DNA of 34,935 bases from an uncultured Butyrivibrio sp. GTDB taxonomy: Bacteria; Bacillota; Clostridia; Lachnospirales; Lachnospiraceae. Location: the NCBI GenBank assembly GCA_947168335.1, contig CAMVLM010000027.1, forward strand, positions 1 to 34,935. Reading direction: 5' to 3'. Below are positions 24,544 to 32,511 of the stretch, piece after piece. The position numbers were made by a program, and so were the translations under genes. Each line of letters opens with the position of its first letter. Position 1 is the first letter of the stretch. The notes beneath the pieces are model-generated. The model did no database searches, was not told the origin of the DNA, and saw only the letters and a program-made list of their open reading frames with translations.

Positions 24544-25290
24544 GTGAAGAGACAGATAATCCATATAGATGAGGAAAAATGTAATGGATGCGGCTTATGT
24601 GCAAGTGCATGCCATGAGGGAGCAATAGAAATCATTGATGGCAAAGCAAAGCTTGTCAGGGAGAATTTCTGTGATGGTTTCGGAGACTGCCTTCCGGGAT
24701 GTCCTACCGGGGCAATAACTTTTGAAAACAGGGAAGCTCCTGCATATGATGAGGCTGCTGTAAAGGCGGCGAAAGAGGCTAAGGAAGCTAAAAATCATGA
24801 TTGTGACAATAATGGAATGGGTCATCCGGCAGGACACACATGTCCCGGGTCACAGTTTAAGATGTTCAGTCAGCCTGCAGGAAGCAGCGCGGCAAACGGC
24901 CCTGCGGCCATGATGAGTAGACCGGTATCAAGGCTTTTGCAGTGGCCCTGTCAGATAAAGCTTCTTCCTTCAGTGGGAGATTTTTACAACGGAGCAAAGC
25001 TTCTGATCGCAGCGGACTGTACGGCATACGCTTATGCGAACATGCATGAGGATTTCATGAAGGGAAGGATAACAATTATCGGTTGTCCCAAGCTTGATGA
25101 TGTTGATTACACTGAAAAATTGACAGAAATTATCAGTAGCAATGACATACGGGATGTTACAATAGTGAGGATGGAGGTTCCCTGCTGTGGAGGTTTGCAG
25201 CGGGCAGCTGAAAACGCACTTAAAAATAGTGGTAAATTCATTCCCTGGAGGGTTGTAACAATTTCCAGAGACGGTAACGTAATAGAATAA
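24544..25290 (+). CDS. Ferredoxin-type 4Fe-4S protein with C-terminal extension
   Basis: The protein has 248 residues and starts at GTG with GGAG 5 bases upstream. The first cluster motif is C13-x2-C16-x2-C19-x3-C23. The second, C43-x5-C49-x3-C53-P, lacks one canonical cysteine. A charged linker (KAAKEAKEAK) and a His/Cys stretch (GHPAGHTCPG) follow. The C-terminal domain reads LLIAADCTAYAYANMHEDF, IIGCPKLDDVDY and MEVPCCGGLQRAAENAL. This architecture is familiar from anaerobes, where it often sits beside hybrid-cluster protein (hydroxylamine reductase); no hcp gene is adjacent here. The biochemical role is not established. It is divergent from the Crp/Fnr regulator and 14 bp upstream of LDH. 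Confidence 0.85.
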   Translation: MKRQIIHIDEEKCNGCGLCASACHEGAIEIIDGKAKLVRENFCDGFGDCLPGCPTGAITFENREAPAYDEAAVKAAKEAKEAKNHDCDNNGMGHPAGHTCPGSQFKMFSQPAGSSAANGPAAMMSRPVSRLLQWPCQIKLLPSVGDFYNGAKLLIAADCTAYAYANMHEDFMKGRITIIGCPKLDDVDYTEKLTEIISSNDIRDVTIVRMEVPCCGGLQRAAENALKNSGKFIPWRVVTISRDGNVIE

Positions 25291-25304
25291 AGGAGGCAAA
25301 GAAT

Positions 25305-26255
25305 ATGGCAGTACTTAATGGAAGAAAAGTAGCGGTTGTAGGATGTGGATTTGTTGGCGCAGCGTCTGCATTTGCTCTTATGGAGAGCGGATTGTTTTCA
25401 GAGATGGTGCTTATCGATGCAAATAAAGAGAAGGCCGAAGGCGAAGCTCTTGATATCAGTCATGGTCTGCCTTTTTCCAAGCCTATGCAGATATATGCAG
25501 GGGATTACAAGGATATTTCCGATGCAGCGGTAATAGTTGTTACAGCAGGTGCCGGTCAGAAGCCCGGCGAGACAAGACTCGATCTTGTAAAAAAGAATGT
25601 CGGAATCTTTAAATCAATCATTCCCCAGATTGCAGAGGTCAACAAGGAAGCAATTATGCTGATAGTTGCAAATCCTGTGGATATTCTTACTTATGCAGCG
25701 TGGAAGCTTTCCGGATATCCTGAGAACAGAGTATTTGGATCAGGAACAACTCTTGATACAGCGAGACTTAAATACATCTTAGGTCAGCATCTCGGAGTGG
25801 ACAGCCGTTCTGTTCATGCTTTCATCATAGGAGAGCATGGAGACAGTGAGATCGCGGCATGGAGCAGCGCAAATGTTTCAGGAATTCCGCTCAATGATTT
25901 CTGTGAGATGAGAGGACACTTTAATCATGATGAATCAATGCGTTCGATAGCGGAAGGCGTTAAAAACAGCGCTTATGATATCATAGAGAAAAAGGGTGCT
26001 ACCTATTATGGAATCGCAATGTCTGTCAGAAGAATCTGTGAAGCTATCGTAAGGGATGAAAAGACAATCCTTCCCATATCAGGCATTCAGCATGATAATC
26101 ACGGCATTTCGGATGTTGCTCTCAGCATGCCGGCTATCGTTGGCAAGAATGGTGCTGAAGGGACAGTTCCGATAAGCCTTAGTGAAGACGAAGAGAGAGC
26201 ACTTAAAGCTTCAGCAGATACACTTAAGAAAGTTATTGATGACGCGGAGATCTGA
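25305..26255 (+). CDS. ldh: L-lactate dehydrogenase
   Basis: A full-length protein of 316 residues. NAD binding: VVGCGFVGAA (G13, G15, G18) with D38 ending strand 2. The substrate loop AGAGQKPGETRLDL carries glutamine Q85, the lactate-specific residue (malate dehydrogenases have arginine), and R91. The catalytic pair is D151 (TTLDTAR) and H178 (GEHGDSE). It reduces pyruvate to L-lactate, regenerating NAD+ in fermentation. AAGGAGG precedes the start, 14 bp after the Fe-S protein gene. The shared promoter region carries the Crp/Fnr-type palindrome, which suggests redox-linked control of lactate formation. Confidence 0.95.
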   Translation: MAVLNGRKVAVVGCGFVGAASAFALMESGLFSEMVLIDANKEKAEGEALDISHGLPFSKPMQIYAGDYKDISDAAVIVVTAGAGQKPGETRLDLVKKNVGIFKSIIPQIAEVNKEAIMLIVANPVDILTYAAWKLSGYPENRVFGSGTTLDTARLKYILGQHLGVDSRSVHAFIIGEHGDSEIAAWSSANVSGIPLNDFCEMRGHFNHDESMRSIAEGVKNSAYDIIEKKGATYYGIAMSVRRICEAIVRDEKTILPISGIQHDNHGISDVALSMPAIVGKNGAEGTVPISLSEDEERALKASADTLKKVIDDAEI

Positions 26256-26391
26256 TAAGATCCGGATCCCGGTAAGCAGATAATAAACGTTCCTTCCCCT
26301 TTTTGAGCAAGTAATCGGACAAAATAAGCAATAATGGATTAGAGACAATATCTCATATATGAAATAATTATTTCTATAGGAGGTAGTTCAT

Positions 26392-27246
26392 ATGAAATAT
26401 GTTTATGAGATGCCGGCAGAAATGCTGCAGGAAACTGACAGAAAGGGGAGAGTAGAGCGTCTGGAATATGACAGCTTTACGTATGATAAGAACGATAACA
26501 GGCCAATCCACAAAGGAGCATGGGTATATCTGCCATATGGATATAATGAGTCAGAAAAATACAATGTCTTATATCTGCTTCACGGCGGCGGTTTTACCGA
26601 AGAATGGTGGCTTAAAATGTTTCCGGATACAGTTACAATTCTGGACAACATGAATGAGAAAAAGTTGTGCGAGCCTTGCATAATAGTGACTCCGACCTTC
26701 TATTACGGTGATGAGGATAAACACACTCAGGATGAAAGTCGTTGTGAAAACTTTAAAAATGAACTTAGAAAAGATCTGATACCTGCTGTGGAGAGCAAAT
26801 ATTCCACTTACGCAGAGAAGGATGTTTCTGAGGAAAACCTCATAAAAACCCGCGAACACAGAGCTTTTGCGGGATTATCACTTGGTTCAATGACAACCTA
26901 CAGAGCTGCATTTTATAACAACTATGATCTGTTTTCCTGGTATGGTCCTTTTTCCGGATGCTGTGGACCTTTTGGCGATCATGATAAGGAAGTCAGCAGA
27001 ATATGTGAAACGCTGGAAAATGGATATGGAAAAGGCCTTGAACTTGACTATATGTTCTGCTGTAACGGAGATAAAGATATAGCTTTTGAGGAACATAAAG
27101 ATATCATGGGCAGAGCACTTCAGCAGAGCAGATATCTTGAACAGGGAAAGAACTATGACTTTTTCATAATTCCGGGTGGTGTACACGATATGAAAGCATG
27201 GCAGCTTCATCTTTACCATGCGCTTCAGATTTTTTTCAAAAAATAA
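26392..27246 (+). CDS. CE1/esterase D-like alpha/beta hydrolase (feruloyl or acetyl esterase candidate)
   Basis: This 284-residue protein has no signal peptide, so it is cytoplasmic. The esterase fold shows WVYLPYGYNESEKYNVLYLLHGGG, split WVYLPYGYNESEK / YNVLYLLHGGG. The nucleophile is S163 in GLSLGS, a likely acid aspartate lies in CCNGDKDIAFEEH, and histidine in GGVHDMKAW. This matches the CE1/FaeD-like group that cuts ferulate or acetate from xylan side chains; in rumen-type Lachnospiraceae such enzymes act on imported oligosaccharides. AGGAGG precedes the start. It has its own terminator at 27264-27299 and no obvious operon partner. Confidence 0.87.
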   Translation: MKYVYEMPAEMLQETDRKGRVERLEYDSFTYDKNDNRPIHKGAWVYLPYGYNESEKYNVLYLLHGGGFTEEWWLKMFPDTVTILDNMNEKKLCEPCIIVTPTFYYGDEDKHTQDESRCENFKNELRKDLIPAVESKYSTYAEKDVSEENLIKTREHRAFAGLSLGSMTTYRAAFYNNYDLFSWYGPFSGCCGPFGDHDKEVSRICETLENGYGKGLELDYMFCCNGDKDIAFEEHKDIMGRALQQSRYLEQGKNYDFFIIPGGVHDMKAWQLHLYHALQIFFKK

Positions 27247-27263
27247 ATATGAATAGAAATCAG

Positions 27264-27299
27264 GAGGTCCAAAGCAGGTAATTGCTTTGGACCTCTTTG
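27264..27299 (+). terminator. Rho-independent terminator after the esterase gene
   Basis: A perfect 13-bp stem GAGGTCCAAAGCA / TGCTTTGGACCTC (27264-27276 and 27283-27295) with a 6-base loop is followed by TTT. The trailing T-run overlaps the -35 of the next promoter. Confidence 0.85.
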
Positions 27300-27326
27300 A
27301 CTTTGTAAAAAAATTTGTGATATAAT
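27297..27326 (+). promoter_or_regulatory. Promoter of the small-protein gene at 27364
   Basis: TTGACT (27297-27302) and a perfect TATAAT (27321-27326) are 18 bp apart. Transcription would start near 27333, giving a leader of about 30 bases. Confidence 0.65.
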
Positions 27327-27363
27327 TCGGTCTCGTGACAAAAAACAGAAAGAAGGCAATGAT

Positions 27364-27654
27364 TTGACTAAGACAGAATTTGAAAATCTTCTTATCGAGG
27401 AAGGTTATGTATGTGAGGTTGGTGCTCAGTACCCCTCAGTTATAGTTTTTGACAGTAAGGATGTCAGTACAATATCCAAAAAGGTACGTTCTTTATGCAA
27501 AAAATGCGGATATGAGTCATCCTTTGCAGTTCGTACTTTCAGAGAGGGAATAAAAACTCATTCCAAGAATGCCGCAGCAGATAACAGTGTTGCCGAGGTA
27601 ATTGACATTGAAAGCAAAGAACAGAACAAAGAAGTATCCGCTGCAACGGCATAA
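27364..27654 (+). CDS. Small hypothetical protein
   Basis: A 96-residue protein starting at TTG with AGAAGG 7 bases upstream and a good promoter. Residues 1-60 look like a small alpha/beta domain (FENLLIEEGYVCEVG, YPSVIVFDSKDVSTISKKV) with a CKKCGYESSF pair of cysteines spaced CxxC at about 43-46. The rest is a polar, acidic, probably disordered tail. I do not recognise a family. The independent promoter and upstream terminator suggest a monocistronic gene. Confidence 0.65.
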   Translation: MTKTEFENLLIEEGYVCEVGAQYPSVIVFDSKDVSTISKKVRSLCKKCGYESSFAVRTFREGIKTHSKNAAADNSVAEVIDIESKEQNKEVSAATA

Positions 27655-27699
27655 GTAAGCGATATTTTGAAAAGTAAATGCACAGGGAATGCTGAATGT

Positions 27700-28707
27700 T
27701 TAAAACGGACAGCTTTCCCGGGCAATGTATTCTGAAGAGAATTCCCTTTTGTCAGGGAATACATTCTGATCAGTTATCGCTCTTGATATTCTGGTCAGGC
27801 AGGCATCTGCCATTGCTTCCATTGGCAGACTTATCACGGAAAGGGATGGAATGGAGTATTCTTCATATTCGCGGGACCCGTTTCCGATACTTATAAGCTC
27901 TATCTGACCGGGGATATTTATTCCGTTATCATGAAAAGCCTTGATTGCGCCAAAGGCTATGTTGTCTGATGTACACAGAACGCAGTCGGGCAGGGGCTTG
28001 TTCAGGATCATTTCTTTGACACTTTTGTATCCACCTGATAAGGAGTCATCCGTAACAATTCGTGTTATATCTGAAATTCCATGTTCTGAGAGTTCATATC
28101 TGAAAATATTCTCTCTTATATTCATTCCATTAAAATTTGCAGGTGATGTTAATATCGCAGGCCTCTTTTTTCCGTGCCTTAAAAATACTTCTGCGGGAAG
28201 ACGGCCGATCTCTTTATCATCCATGTTTACTGTAGGATATTTTGACGAGTAGCGATTATAAAGAACAATAGGAACAGAAAGATCATTTTCTTCCAAAAAT
28301 GCCATATCTTTTTCTGAAGCATTACAGATTATGATACCATTAGTTCCCAGCAGTGTTCTGGTAGTCATAGAGTCTTCAAGATGGTCCAGAGTATAGGGTT
28401 TAACCTGAAGATCATAATTATACCCATTGTTTATTAGCGATTCCTGTAATCCTTTCAGAAATCGGGACAAAATATGCTGTCTTGCAGAAGAATCCCAGAA
28501 TAAAGTAATAACAGGCAGACTGGGAAGATTGCTGCGCAGCAGCTTTGATTGCATATTTGGGGTGTATCCCAGTGTTTTTGCTGCGGAAAGAACCTTTTTT
28601 GTTGTGACTTCAGAGATATTTCTTTTTTCTGAGAGACCTCTTAGTACGATCGAAACCGTACTTGGTGATACACCTGTATATTTTGCGATATCTTTAATTG
28701 TTACCAT
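27700..28707 (-). CDS. LacI-family transcriptional regulator
   Basis: A 335-residue protein from the ATG at 28707; an in-frame ATG at 28728 would add seven residues. I prefer 28707 because LacI proteins begin just before the helix-turn-helix (TIKDIAKYTGVSPSTVSIVLRG, split TIKDIAKYTGVS / PSTVSIVLRG). The hinge GYTPNMQSKLLRSN and a full periplasmic-binding-type sensor domain follow (PVITLFWDS, TNGIIICNASE, VCTSDNIAFGAIKAFHDNGI). It is divergent from the deleted AtuA/CaiB locus, whose promoter carries two matching operator-like sites. It is therefore probably the specific repressor of that lost pathway. A sugar-like ligand is possible. Confidence 0.9.
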   Translation of the reverse strand: MVTIKDIAKYTGVSPSTVSIVLRGLSEKRNISEVTTKKVLSAAKTLGYTPNMQSKLLRSNLPSLPVITLFWDSSARQHILSRFLKGLQESLINNGYNYDLQVKPYTLDHLEDSMTTRTLLGTNGIIICNASEKDMAFLEENDLSVPIVLYNRYSSKYPTVNMDDKEIGRLPAEVFLRHGKKRPAILTSPANFNGMNIRENIFRYELSEHGISDITRIVTDDSLSGGYKSVKEMILNKPLPDCVLCTSDNIAFGAIKAFHDNGINIPGQIELISIGNGSREYEEYSIPSLSVISLPMEAMADACLTRISRAITDQNVFPDKREFSSEYIARESCPF

Positions 28708-28861
28708 AATTAGTGATACATTCCTCATTCAATACTCAAACGTTATAGTAATGATAACATAAATGGATTCATATTTTCGTTTTTTGGTCTTATAAAAAGA
28801 TTTTTGGCAGATATCACGTAAATAGAGACTTTTTTGCGCCAGATTTCACAAAAATACCCAA

Positions 28862-28932
28862 GTACAACGATATACTATTTACAAATTAAAAAAGAGGGAT
28901 TAGAATCATTTACATTAGGTACAACGCTGTAC
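28862..28932 (+). promoter_or_regulatory. Promoter flanked by two LacI-type operators upstream of the AtuA/CaiB remnant
   Basis: -35 TTTACA (28878-28883) and -10 TAGAAT (28901-28906) are 17 bp apart. GTACAACGATATAC (28862-28875) lies just upstream of the -35 and GTACAACGCTGTAC (28919-28932) just after the start site. They match at 12 of 14 positions and have the central CG of LacI-family operators. The second is the core of a TAGGTACA/TGTACCTA dyad (28916-28935). They are 57 bp apart, suited to looping repression by the divergent LacI regulator. Confidence 0.65.
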
Positions 28933-28995
28933 CTAGCGCGAAAGTGGTTATTAAACAGGAGTAATTTGTTACGAATCATAAGAGGAGGCAGTTTC

Positions 28996-29287
28996 ATGAA
29001 AAAAATAGCAATAGGTGGAGGCCAGGGATAAGGGCATAAAGCTCATAACCAATGCAGGGGGCATGAATATAGACGGGTGCTTGTCTGCAATCAGGGACTG
29101 GGCTGAGGCAGAGAATCTTAAAGGTTACAAAATAGGCTATGTCACAGGGGATGACATCAAGGATATGATGCCGAGAATTAACAGACCGGCGCCTACACTG
29201 GGACAGGATAATGAGGAAATTCTGAGGGATCTTCTGGGATTTGATTCAGAAAAAATTGATTCACTGAAAGAGAAGGCAGTAATCTGA
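28996..29287 (+). pseudogene. Deletion chimera: AtuA-like protein fragments fused to the CaiB/BaiF CoA-transferase C-terminus
   Basis: A strong GAGGAGG and ATG start MKKIAIGGGQG, the nucleotide-binding-like opening of AtuA (DUF1446) proteins, then a stop at 29029. In another frame EARDKGIKLITNAGGMN follows, an AtuA segment normally some 60 residues further on. The same frame then runs into NRPAPTLGQDNEEILRDLLG and LKEKAVI, the typical C-terminus of CaiB/BaiF-family CoA-transferases. At least two deletions are needed: one inside the AtuA gene, one spanning the rest of it and most of a CoA-transferase gene. AtuA-type and CaiB-type proteins act in CoA-ester catabolism. Family calls rest on short but characteristic segments. 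Confidence 0.7.
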
Positions 29288-29288
29288 C

Positions 29289-29384
29289 ATGAGTAAAAAA
29301 GATATTACAGCGGATGCAAAACAGCAGGAAATGGACGAGGGGTTCAGGGCTTATATTGAGGGATTTAAAAGGCAGACCATATAA
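29289..29384 (+). CDS. Short ORF after the deletion chimera, probable gene remnant
   Basis: A 31-residue ORF beginning one base after the chimera's stop. It starts MSKKDITADAKQQEMDEG and ends EGFKRQTI. The tight spacing is what one expects of the next gene of an operon, but it stops abruptly and the following 100 bp hold only fragments (MGGKYQSELQLPID at 29384-29428). I think it is the 5' end of a third lost gene, but no family can be assigned. Confidence 0.35.
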   Translation: MSKKDITADAKQQEMDEGFRAYIEGFKRQTI

Positions 29385-29487
29385 TGGGTGGAAAATATCA
29401 GTCGGAGCTGCAGCTTCCTATAGATTGATTTTAAATCTCCATGTTTTATACTATTTCTATCTGTTTTAAGTTGATAGGAAGGTATAT

Positions 29488-30024
29488 ATGAGTAAATATT
29501 TTTATTTTGTGAGACATGGGGAAACCGTGTGGAATGTAGAGAATAAGATATGCGGAGCAACGGATATCGCACTTACTGAAAAGGGACATAATCAGGCTAT
29601 AGAAACCGGCGAGAAGATAGTAGCGGAAGGGATTAAAGCTGACGAGATACTTTCATCCCCTCTTATCAGGGCTTCCGAGACAGCGAGACATATATCTGAA
29701 GTGACCGGGATTCCTATGAGAATTGAGAACAGGCTCATAGAGCAGAATTTCGGAAGATATGAATCAACACCCAGGGACGGAGCGGAATTTCATGAAGCCA
29801 AAAAGCACATGGCGAGCCGTTTTTCTACCGGTGAGTCAATGATGCAGCTTGCCCAGAGGATTTACAATCTTTTGGATGATATCAAAAATGATGATAAGGT
29901 CTATATTCTGGTTGCTCATAATGGTATCGCAAGGATTGTGGAATCATATTTCAGGGAGATGGATAACGAGGAGTTTTCCAGCTTCGGAATAAAAAACTGT
30001 GAGATAAAAAAATACGACTTTTAA
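29488..30024 (+). CDS. Histidine phosphatase family protein (phosphoglycerate mutase-like)
   Basis: A 178-residue protein with the branch-1 histidine phosphatase motif FVRHGETVWN (catalytic H10), ILSSPLIRASETARHI (phosphate-binding Arg), the acidic segment IEQNFGRYE and the second histidine in ILVAHNGIAR. At this size and without long insertions it is more likely a small-metabolite phosphatase (CobC/PhoE-like) than glycolytic phosphoglycerate mutase. AGGAAGG precedes the start. It directly follows the deleted operon and has no clear partner. Confidence 0.9.
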   Translation: MSKYFYFVRHGETVWNVENKICGATDIALTEKGHNQAIETGEKIVAEGIKADEILSSPLIRASETARHISEVTGIPMRIENRLIEQNFGRYESTPRDGAEFHEAKKHMASRFSTGESMMQLAQRIYNLLDDIKNDDKVYILVAHNGIARIVESYFREMDNEEFSSFGIKNCEIKKYDF

Positions 30025-30064
30025 ACAAATAATCATTTCTGTTTCACGGCAGAATACTATTAAT

Positions 30065-30391
30065 ATGTGGAAAAATACTGCAATCCAGGTGTCAAATGAC
30101 ACCGAGTATTATCTCACTATGCCTTCACATGCTGTTGAGTTCACTGCTCTTCGTGTTGAAGAAATGATGAATAATGGCTCAACCAATGAAGAGATAAATG
30201 CATTCCTGATACAGCAGTCAGCTGTTTATTCCATTATCATTGACAGTAATAATACAGGTGTCTATGGCTATTGCAGAGGAGAATATCTTGATGGTTCAGG
30301 GTGGATTCCCGAGGCGGATTATGTTCCTGAGGAAATGCTCTTTCTTTTAATCTGCAAGAAGCTCTTTTACCAACTGGCTGAATTCTCTTGA
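30065..30391 (+). CDS. Hypothetical 108-residue protein
   Basis: An acidic, soluble protein with coding-like codon use: RVEEMMNNGSTNEEINAFLIQQ looks like a helical segment, and GVYGYCRGEYLDGSGWIPEAD like a beta-rich one. No clear ribosome binding site precedes the ATG at 30065. The last 45 bases overlap the 3' end of the convergent hydrolase gene. The final residues (ICKKLFYQLAEFS) come from that overlap and may reflect read-through past an original stop. No family recognised. Confidence 0.5.
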   Translation: MWKNTAIQVSNDTEYYLTMPSHAVEFTALRVEEMMNNGSTNEEINAFLIQQSAVYSIIIDSNNTGVYGYCRGEYLDGSGWIPEADYVPEEMLFLLICKKLFYQLAEFS

Positions 30392-31435
30392 GCTGGCAAG
30401 CTGAACATCATGTCCGCATTTTTCTATAGTGCGGAAATCCTTTTTCGGTGCAGTGATTTTTTCATAATATTCCTGAGTGGATTGAACAGGGCAAACCCAG
30501 TCCTCAGAACCGGAAATAAAGTAAACCGGCATCTCGTAGTTGAGATCCTCTTCTAAAGCATCGAATTTCAGCACATAATCAAAAAGCTGCTGATTTAATG
30601 CAACATATTCATGGATATCTCCCAACTGTTTGATAAACCATTTGATATCATCAATTCCGGAATAGGGAGAAAAGAGTGCAAGTCCCAGGTAATCGCCGTG
30701 CTTTTCAGCAGGATGATATTTTGAGGTGAGGTTTCGTAATGTCAGAAGAGTAGGTATTTCGGGATTATTTTTAAAATCATCAAAAGCTTTTTCCATCTCT
30801 GTGGTGTCATCTCCGGCAGCCTGTGCCTTTGATAAAGCATCATTATAGCTGTATACGTCAGCTCTTTCCAATGAAACCATCTGTCCGATTCCTATATAGG
30901 TAGAAACCTTGTCGGGATGAGTTCTGACATAAGTACTTCCAAGTACAGTTCCGTAGGAATGGCCCATGATGATTACTTTTTCCTGCCCAAATCTCTCGCG
31001 GGCATAATCTACAATTTCATCCAGATCCTCGAGAGCCTGTTCGAAGGAAGCGGTTTTGTTTTCAGGATCTGCCTCGATATTTCTATAGTAGGTTCTTCCG
31101 CAACCTCTTTGATCCCAACCGATAAATGTATATTCGTCCATGAGATGGTCGACAAAATTGTAAGCTACACAGGTATCAGGAGAAGAAGGACCACCATGAA
31201 GATAGATGATTACAGGATTAGAGGTATCTTTACCTGTCATCAGTATGTATTGCTTCTGTCCATTAACATCCAAATATTCGGACTCGTTTATACCATTTGC
31301 AAGCTGCAGCTTGTGGTTGAAATAATTTGAAGCTCTCAGAAATACGACCATTAGAATTGTGGCAGCAATCAGTAAAGCTAATACGATAGCTACGACTTTA
31401 AGTACTTTTCCAAGGGTGCTTTTTGGCTTTTTCAT
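30347..31435 (-). CDS. Membrane-anchored alpha/beta hydrolase (proline iminopeptidase-like)
   Basis: A 362-residue protein. A single transmembrane anchor (about 10-33) follows a basic MKKPKSTLGK start, so the catalytic domain should face outward. Hydrolase motifs: oxyanion HGGP (80-83), GWDQRGCGRT typical of prolyl iminopeptidases, nucleophile S160 in GHSYG, acid in GSEDWVCP and histidine in EKCGHDVQ. Prolyl iminopeptidases remove N-terminal proline, but the same fold serves other esterase or amidase roles, so the substrate is open. GGGAG lies 7 bases before the start. Confidence 0.88.
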   Translation of the reverse strand: MKKPKSTLGKVLKVVAIVLALLIAATILMVVFLRASNYFNHKLQLANGINESEYLDVNGQKQYILMTGKDTSNPVIIYLHGGPSSPDTCVAYNFVDHLMDEYTFIGWDQRGCGRTYYRNIEADPENKTASFEQALEDLDEIVDYARERFGQEKVIIMGHSYGTVLGSTYVRTHPDKVSTYIGIGQMVSLERADVYSYNDALSKAQAAGDDTTEMEKAFDDFKNNPEIPTLLTLRNLTSKYHPAEKHGDYLGLALFSPYSGIDDIKWFIKQLGDIHEYVALNQQLFDYVLKFDALEEDLNYEMPVYFISGSEDWVCPVQSTQEYYEKITAPKKDFRTIEKCGHDVQLASSREFSQLVKELLAD

Positions 31436-31557
31436 GATAATTCTCCCGGTTTTACAATTTAATTTTGTTCACATTATGTTCTCCACTATACTTTATTGTG
31501 AAAAATCGCTCAAGTGGAAAATGCGGCTAAATACAAATGAGAGCGCTAAGAGATATC

Positions 31558-31586
31558 TTGGACTTTTAAAAATGATTTACTATAAT
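31558..31586 (+). promoter_or_regulatory. Promoter of the patatin-like gene
   Basis: A perfect -10 TATAAT (31581-31586) lies 17 bp after a weak -35 TTGGAC (31558-31563). Transcription would start near 31593, about 45 bp before the ATG. Confidence 0.5.
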
Positions 31587-31637
31587 GGAATAAGTTGCGA
31601 CATTATTTGAAAAACATGATTTAAGGAAGAACAGCAG

Positions 31638-32501
31638 ATGGGAAATAATGTAAAAAAAGGTCTTATTATGGAGGGCGGCGCAATGCGCGGCATGTTTACC
31701 GCAGGGGTAATGGATGTTTTGATGGAAAACGACATTCATTTTGACGGTGCAGCCGGTATTTCAGCAGGTGCAATTTTTGGTTGTAACTATAAATCTCACC
31801 AGATAGGGCGTGTTATCAGATATAACAAGAAATATGGAAGGGATCCAAGATATTTCAGTATCAGATCATTAATTAAAACAGGTGATCTGTATGGCGTAGA
31901 TTTTTGTTATCATACAGTGCCTGAAAAACTCGATATTTTTGACAGACTGGCTTTTGAAAGAGATCCCATGGAATTCCATGTTGGGGCAACTGAAGTAAAA
32001 ACCGGAAAAATAGCTTTCCACAACTGCCTGGACGGCAGGTCAAAAGACATAGAGTGGATGAGAGCGTCTGCTTCAATGCCCTTTGTATCAAGACCTGTGA
32101 AGATAGATGGAAAACTGTATCTGGACGGCGGAATAACAGATCCTGTTCCATATAAATATATGGAAGACCTTGGATATAACCGCAATGTCATAATTCTTAC
32201 ACAGCCAAAGGGTTATCGAAAGAAAAAACATCATAATGAAGCACTTATACGAATGCTTCTTCGAAAGTATCCTGCTGTTGCCAAAGCAATGATTGCACGT
32301 CCCGATGTGTACAATAATCAGATGGAAGAGATTTTTAAGAGAGAAGAGTCAGGGCAAAGTTTTGTGATAAGACCACCTGAGTCATTGGGAATAAGTCGTA
32401 CCGAAAATGACCCGTCTGAATTGGAATGGGTTTATCAGACAGGCCGTGTTGAAGCCAAAAAGAGACTTCCGGAAGTAAAGGCATTTTTGGGACTGTCCTG
32501 A
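31638..32501 (+). CDS. Patatin-like phospholipase
   Basis: A 287-residue protein of the compact bacterial patatin group. The oxyanion glycine loop is MEGGAMRGMF, the nucleophile S42 sits in GISAGA, and the catalytic Asp163 in YLDGGITDP. It should hydrolyse acyl ester bonds of membrane lipids. It has no signal peptide or membrane segment, so it acts in the cytoplasm or at the inner face of the membrane. AAGGAAGA precedes the start. Its TGA is followed almost at once by the BspA-like gene (ATG candidates at 32503 and 32512), probably cotranscribed. Confidence 0.93.
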   Translation: MGNNVKKGLIMEGGAMRGMFTAGVMDVLMENDIHFDGAAGISAGAIFGCNYKSHQIGRVIRYNKKYGRDPRYFSIRSLIKTGDLYGVDFCYHTVPEKLDIFDRLAFERDPMEFHVGATEVKTGKIAFHNCLDGRSKDIEWMRASASMPFVSRPVKIDGKLYLDGGITDPVPYKYMEDLGYNRNVIILTQPKGYRKKKHHNEALIRMLLRKYPAVAKAMIARPDVYNNQMEEIFKREESGQSFVIRPPESLGISRTENDPSELEWVYQTGRVEAKKRLPEVKAFLGLS

Positions 32502-32511
32502 TATGCGATTG

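Noticed and set aside
24435..24644. N-terminal extension of the Crp/Fnr gene to an upstream ATG at 24644
   Set aside because: It would run through the divergent gene's start, the palindrome and promoter; the TTG at 24434 has a well-placed GGAG and begins at the domain boundary.
26256..26391. GATCCGGATC palindrome after ldh considered as a terminator
   Set aside because: The stem is only five base pairs and no T-run follows it.
28834..29031. Open frame covering the promoter of the AtuA/CaiB remnant
   Set aside because: It spans operators and promoter elements, lacks a ribosome binding site and has no recognisable protein character.
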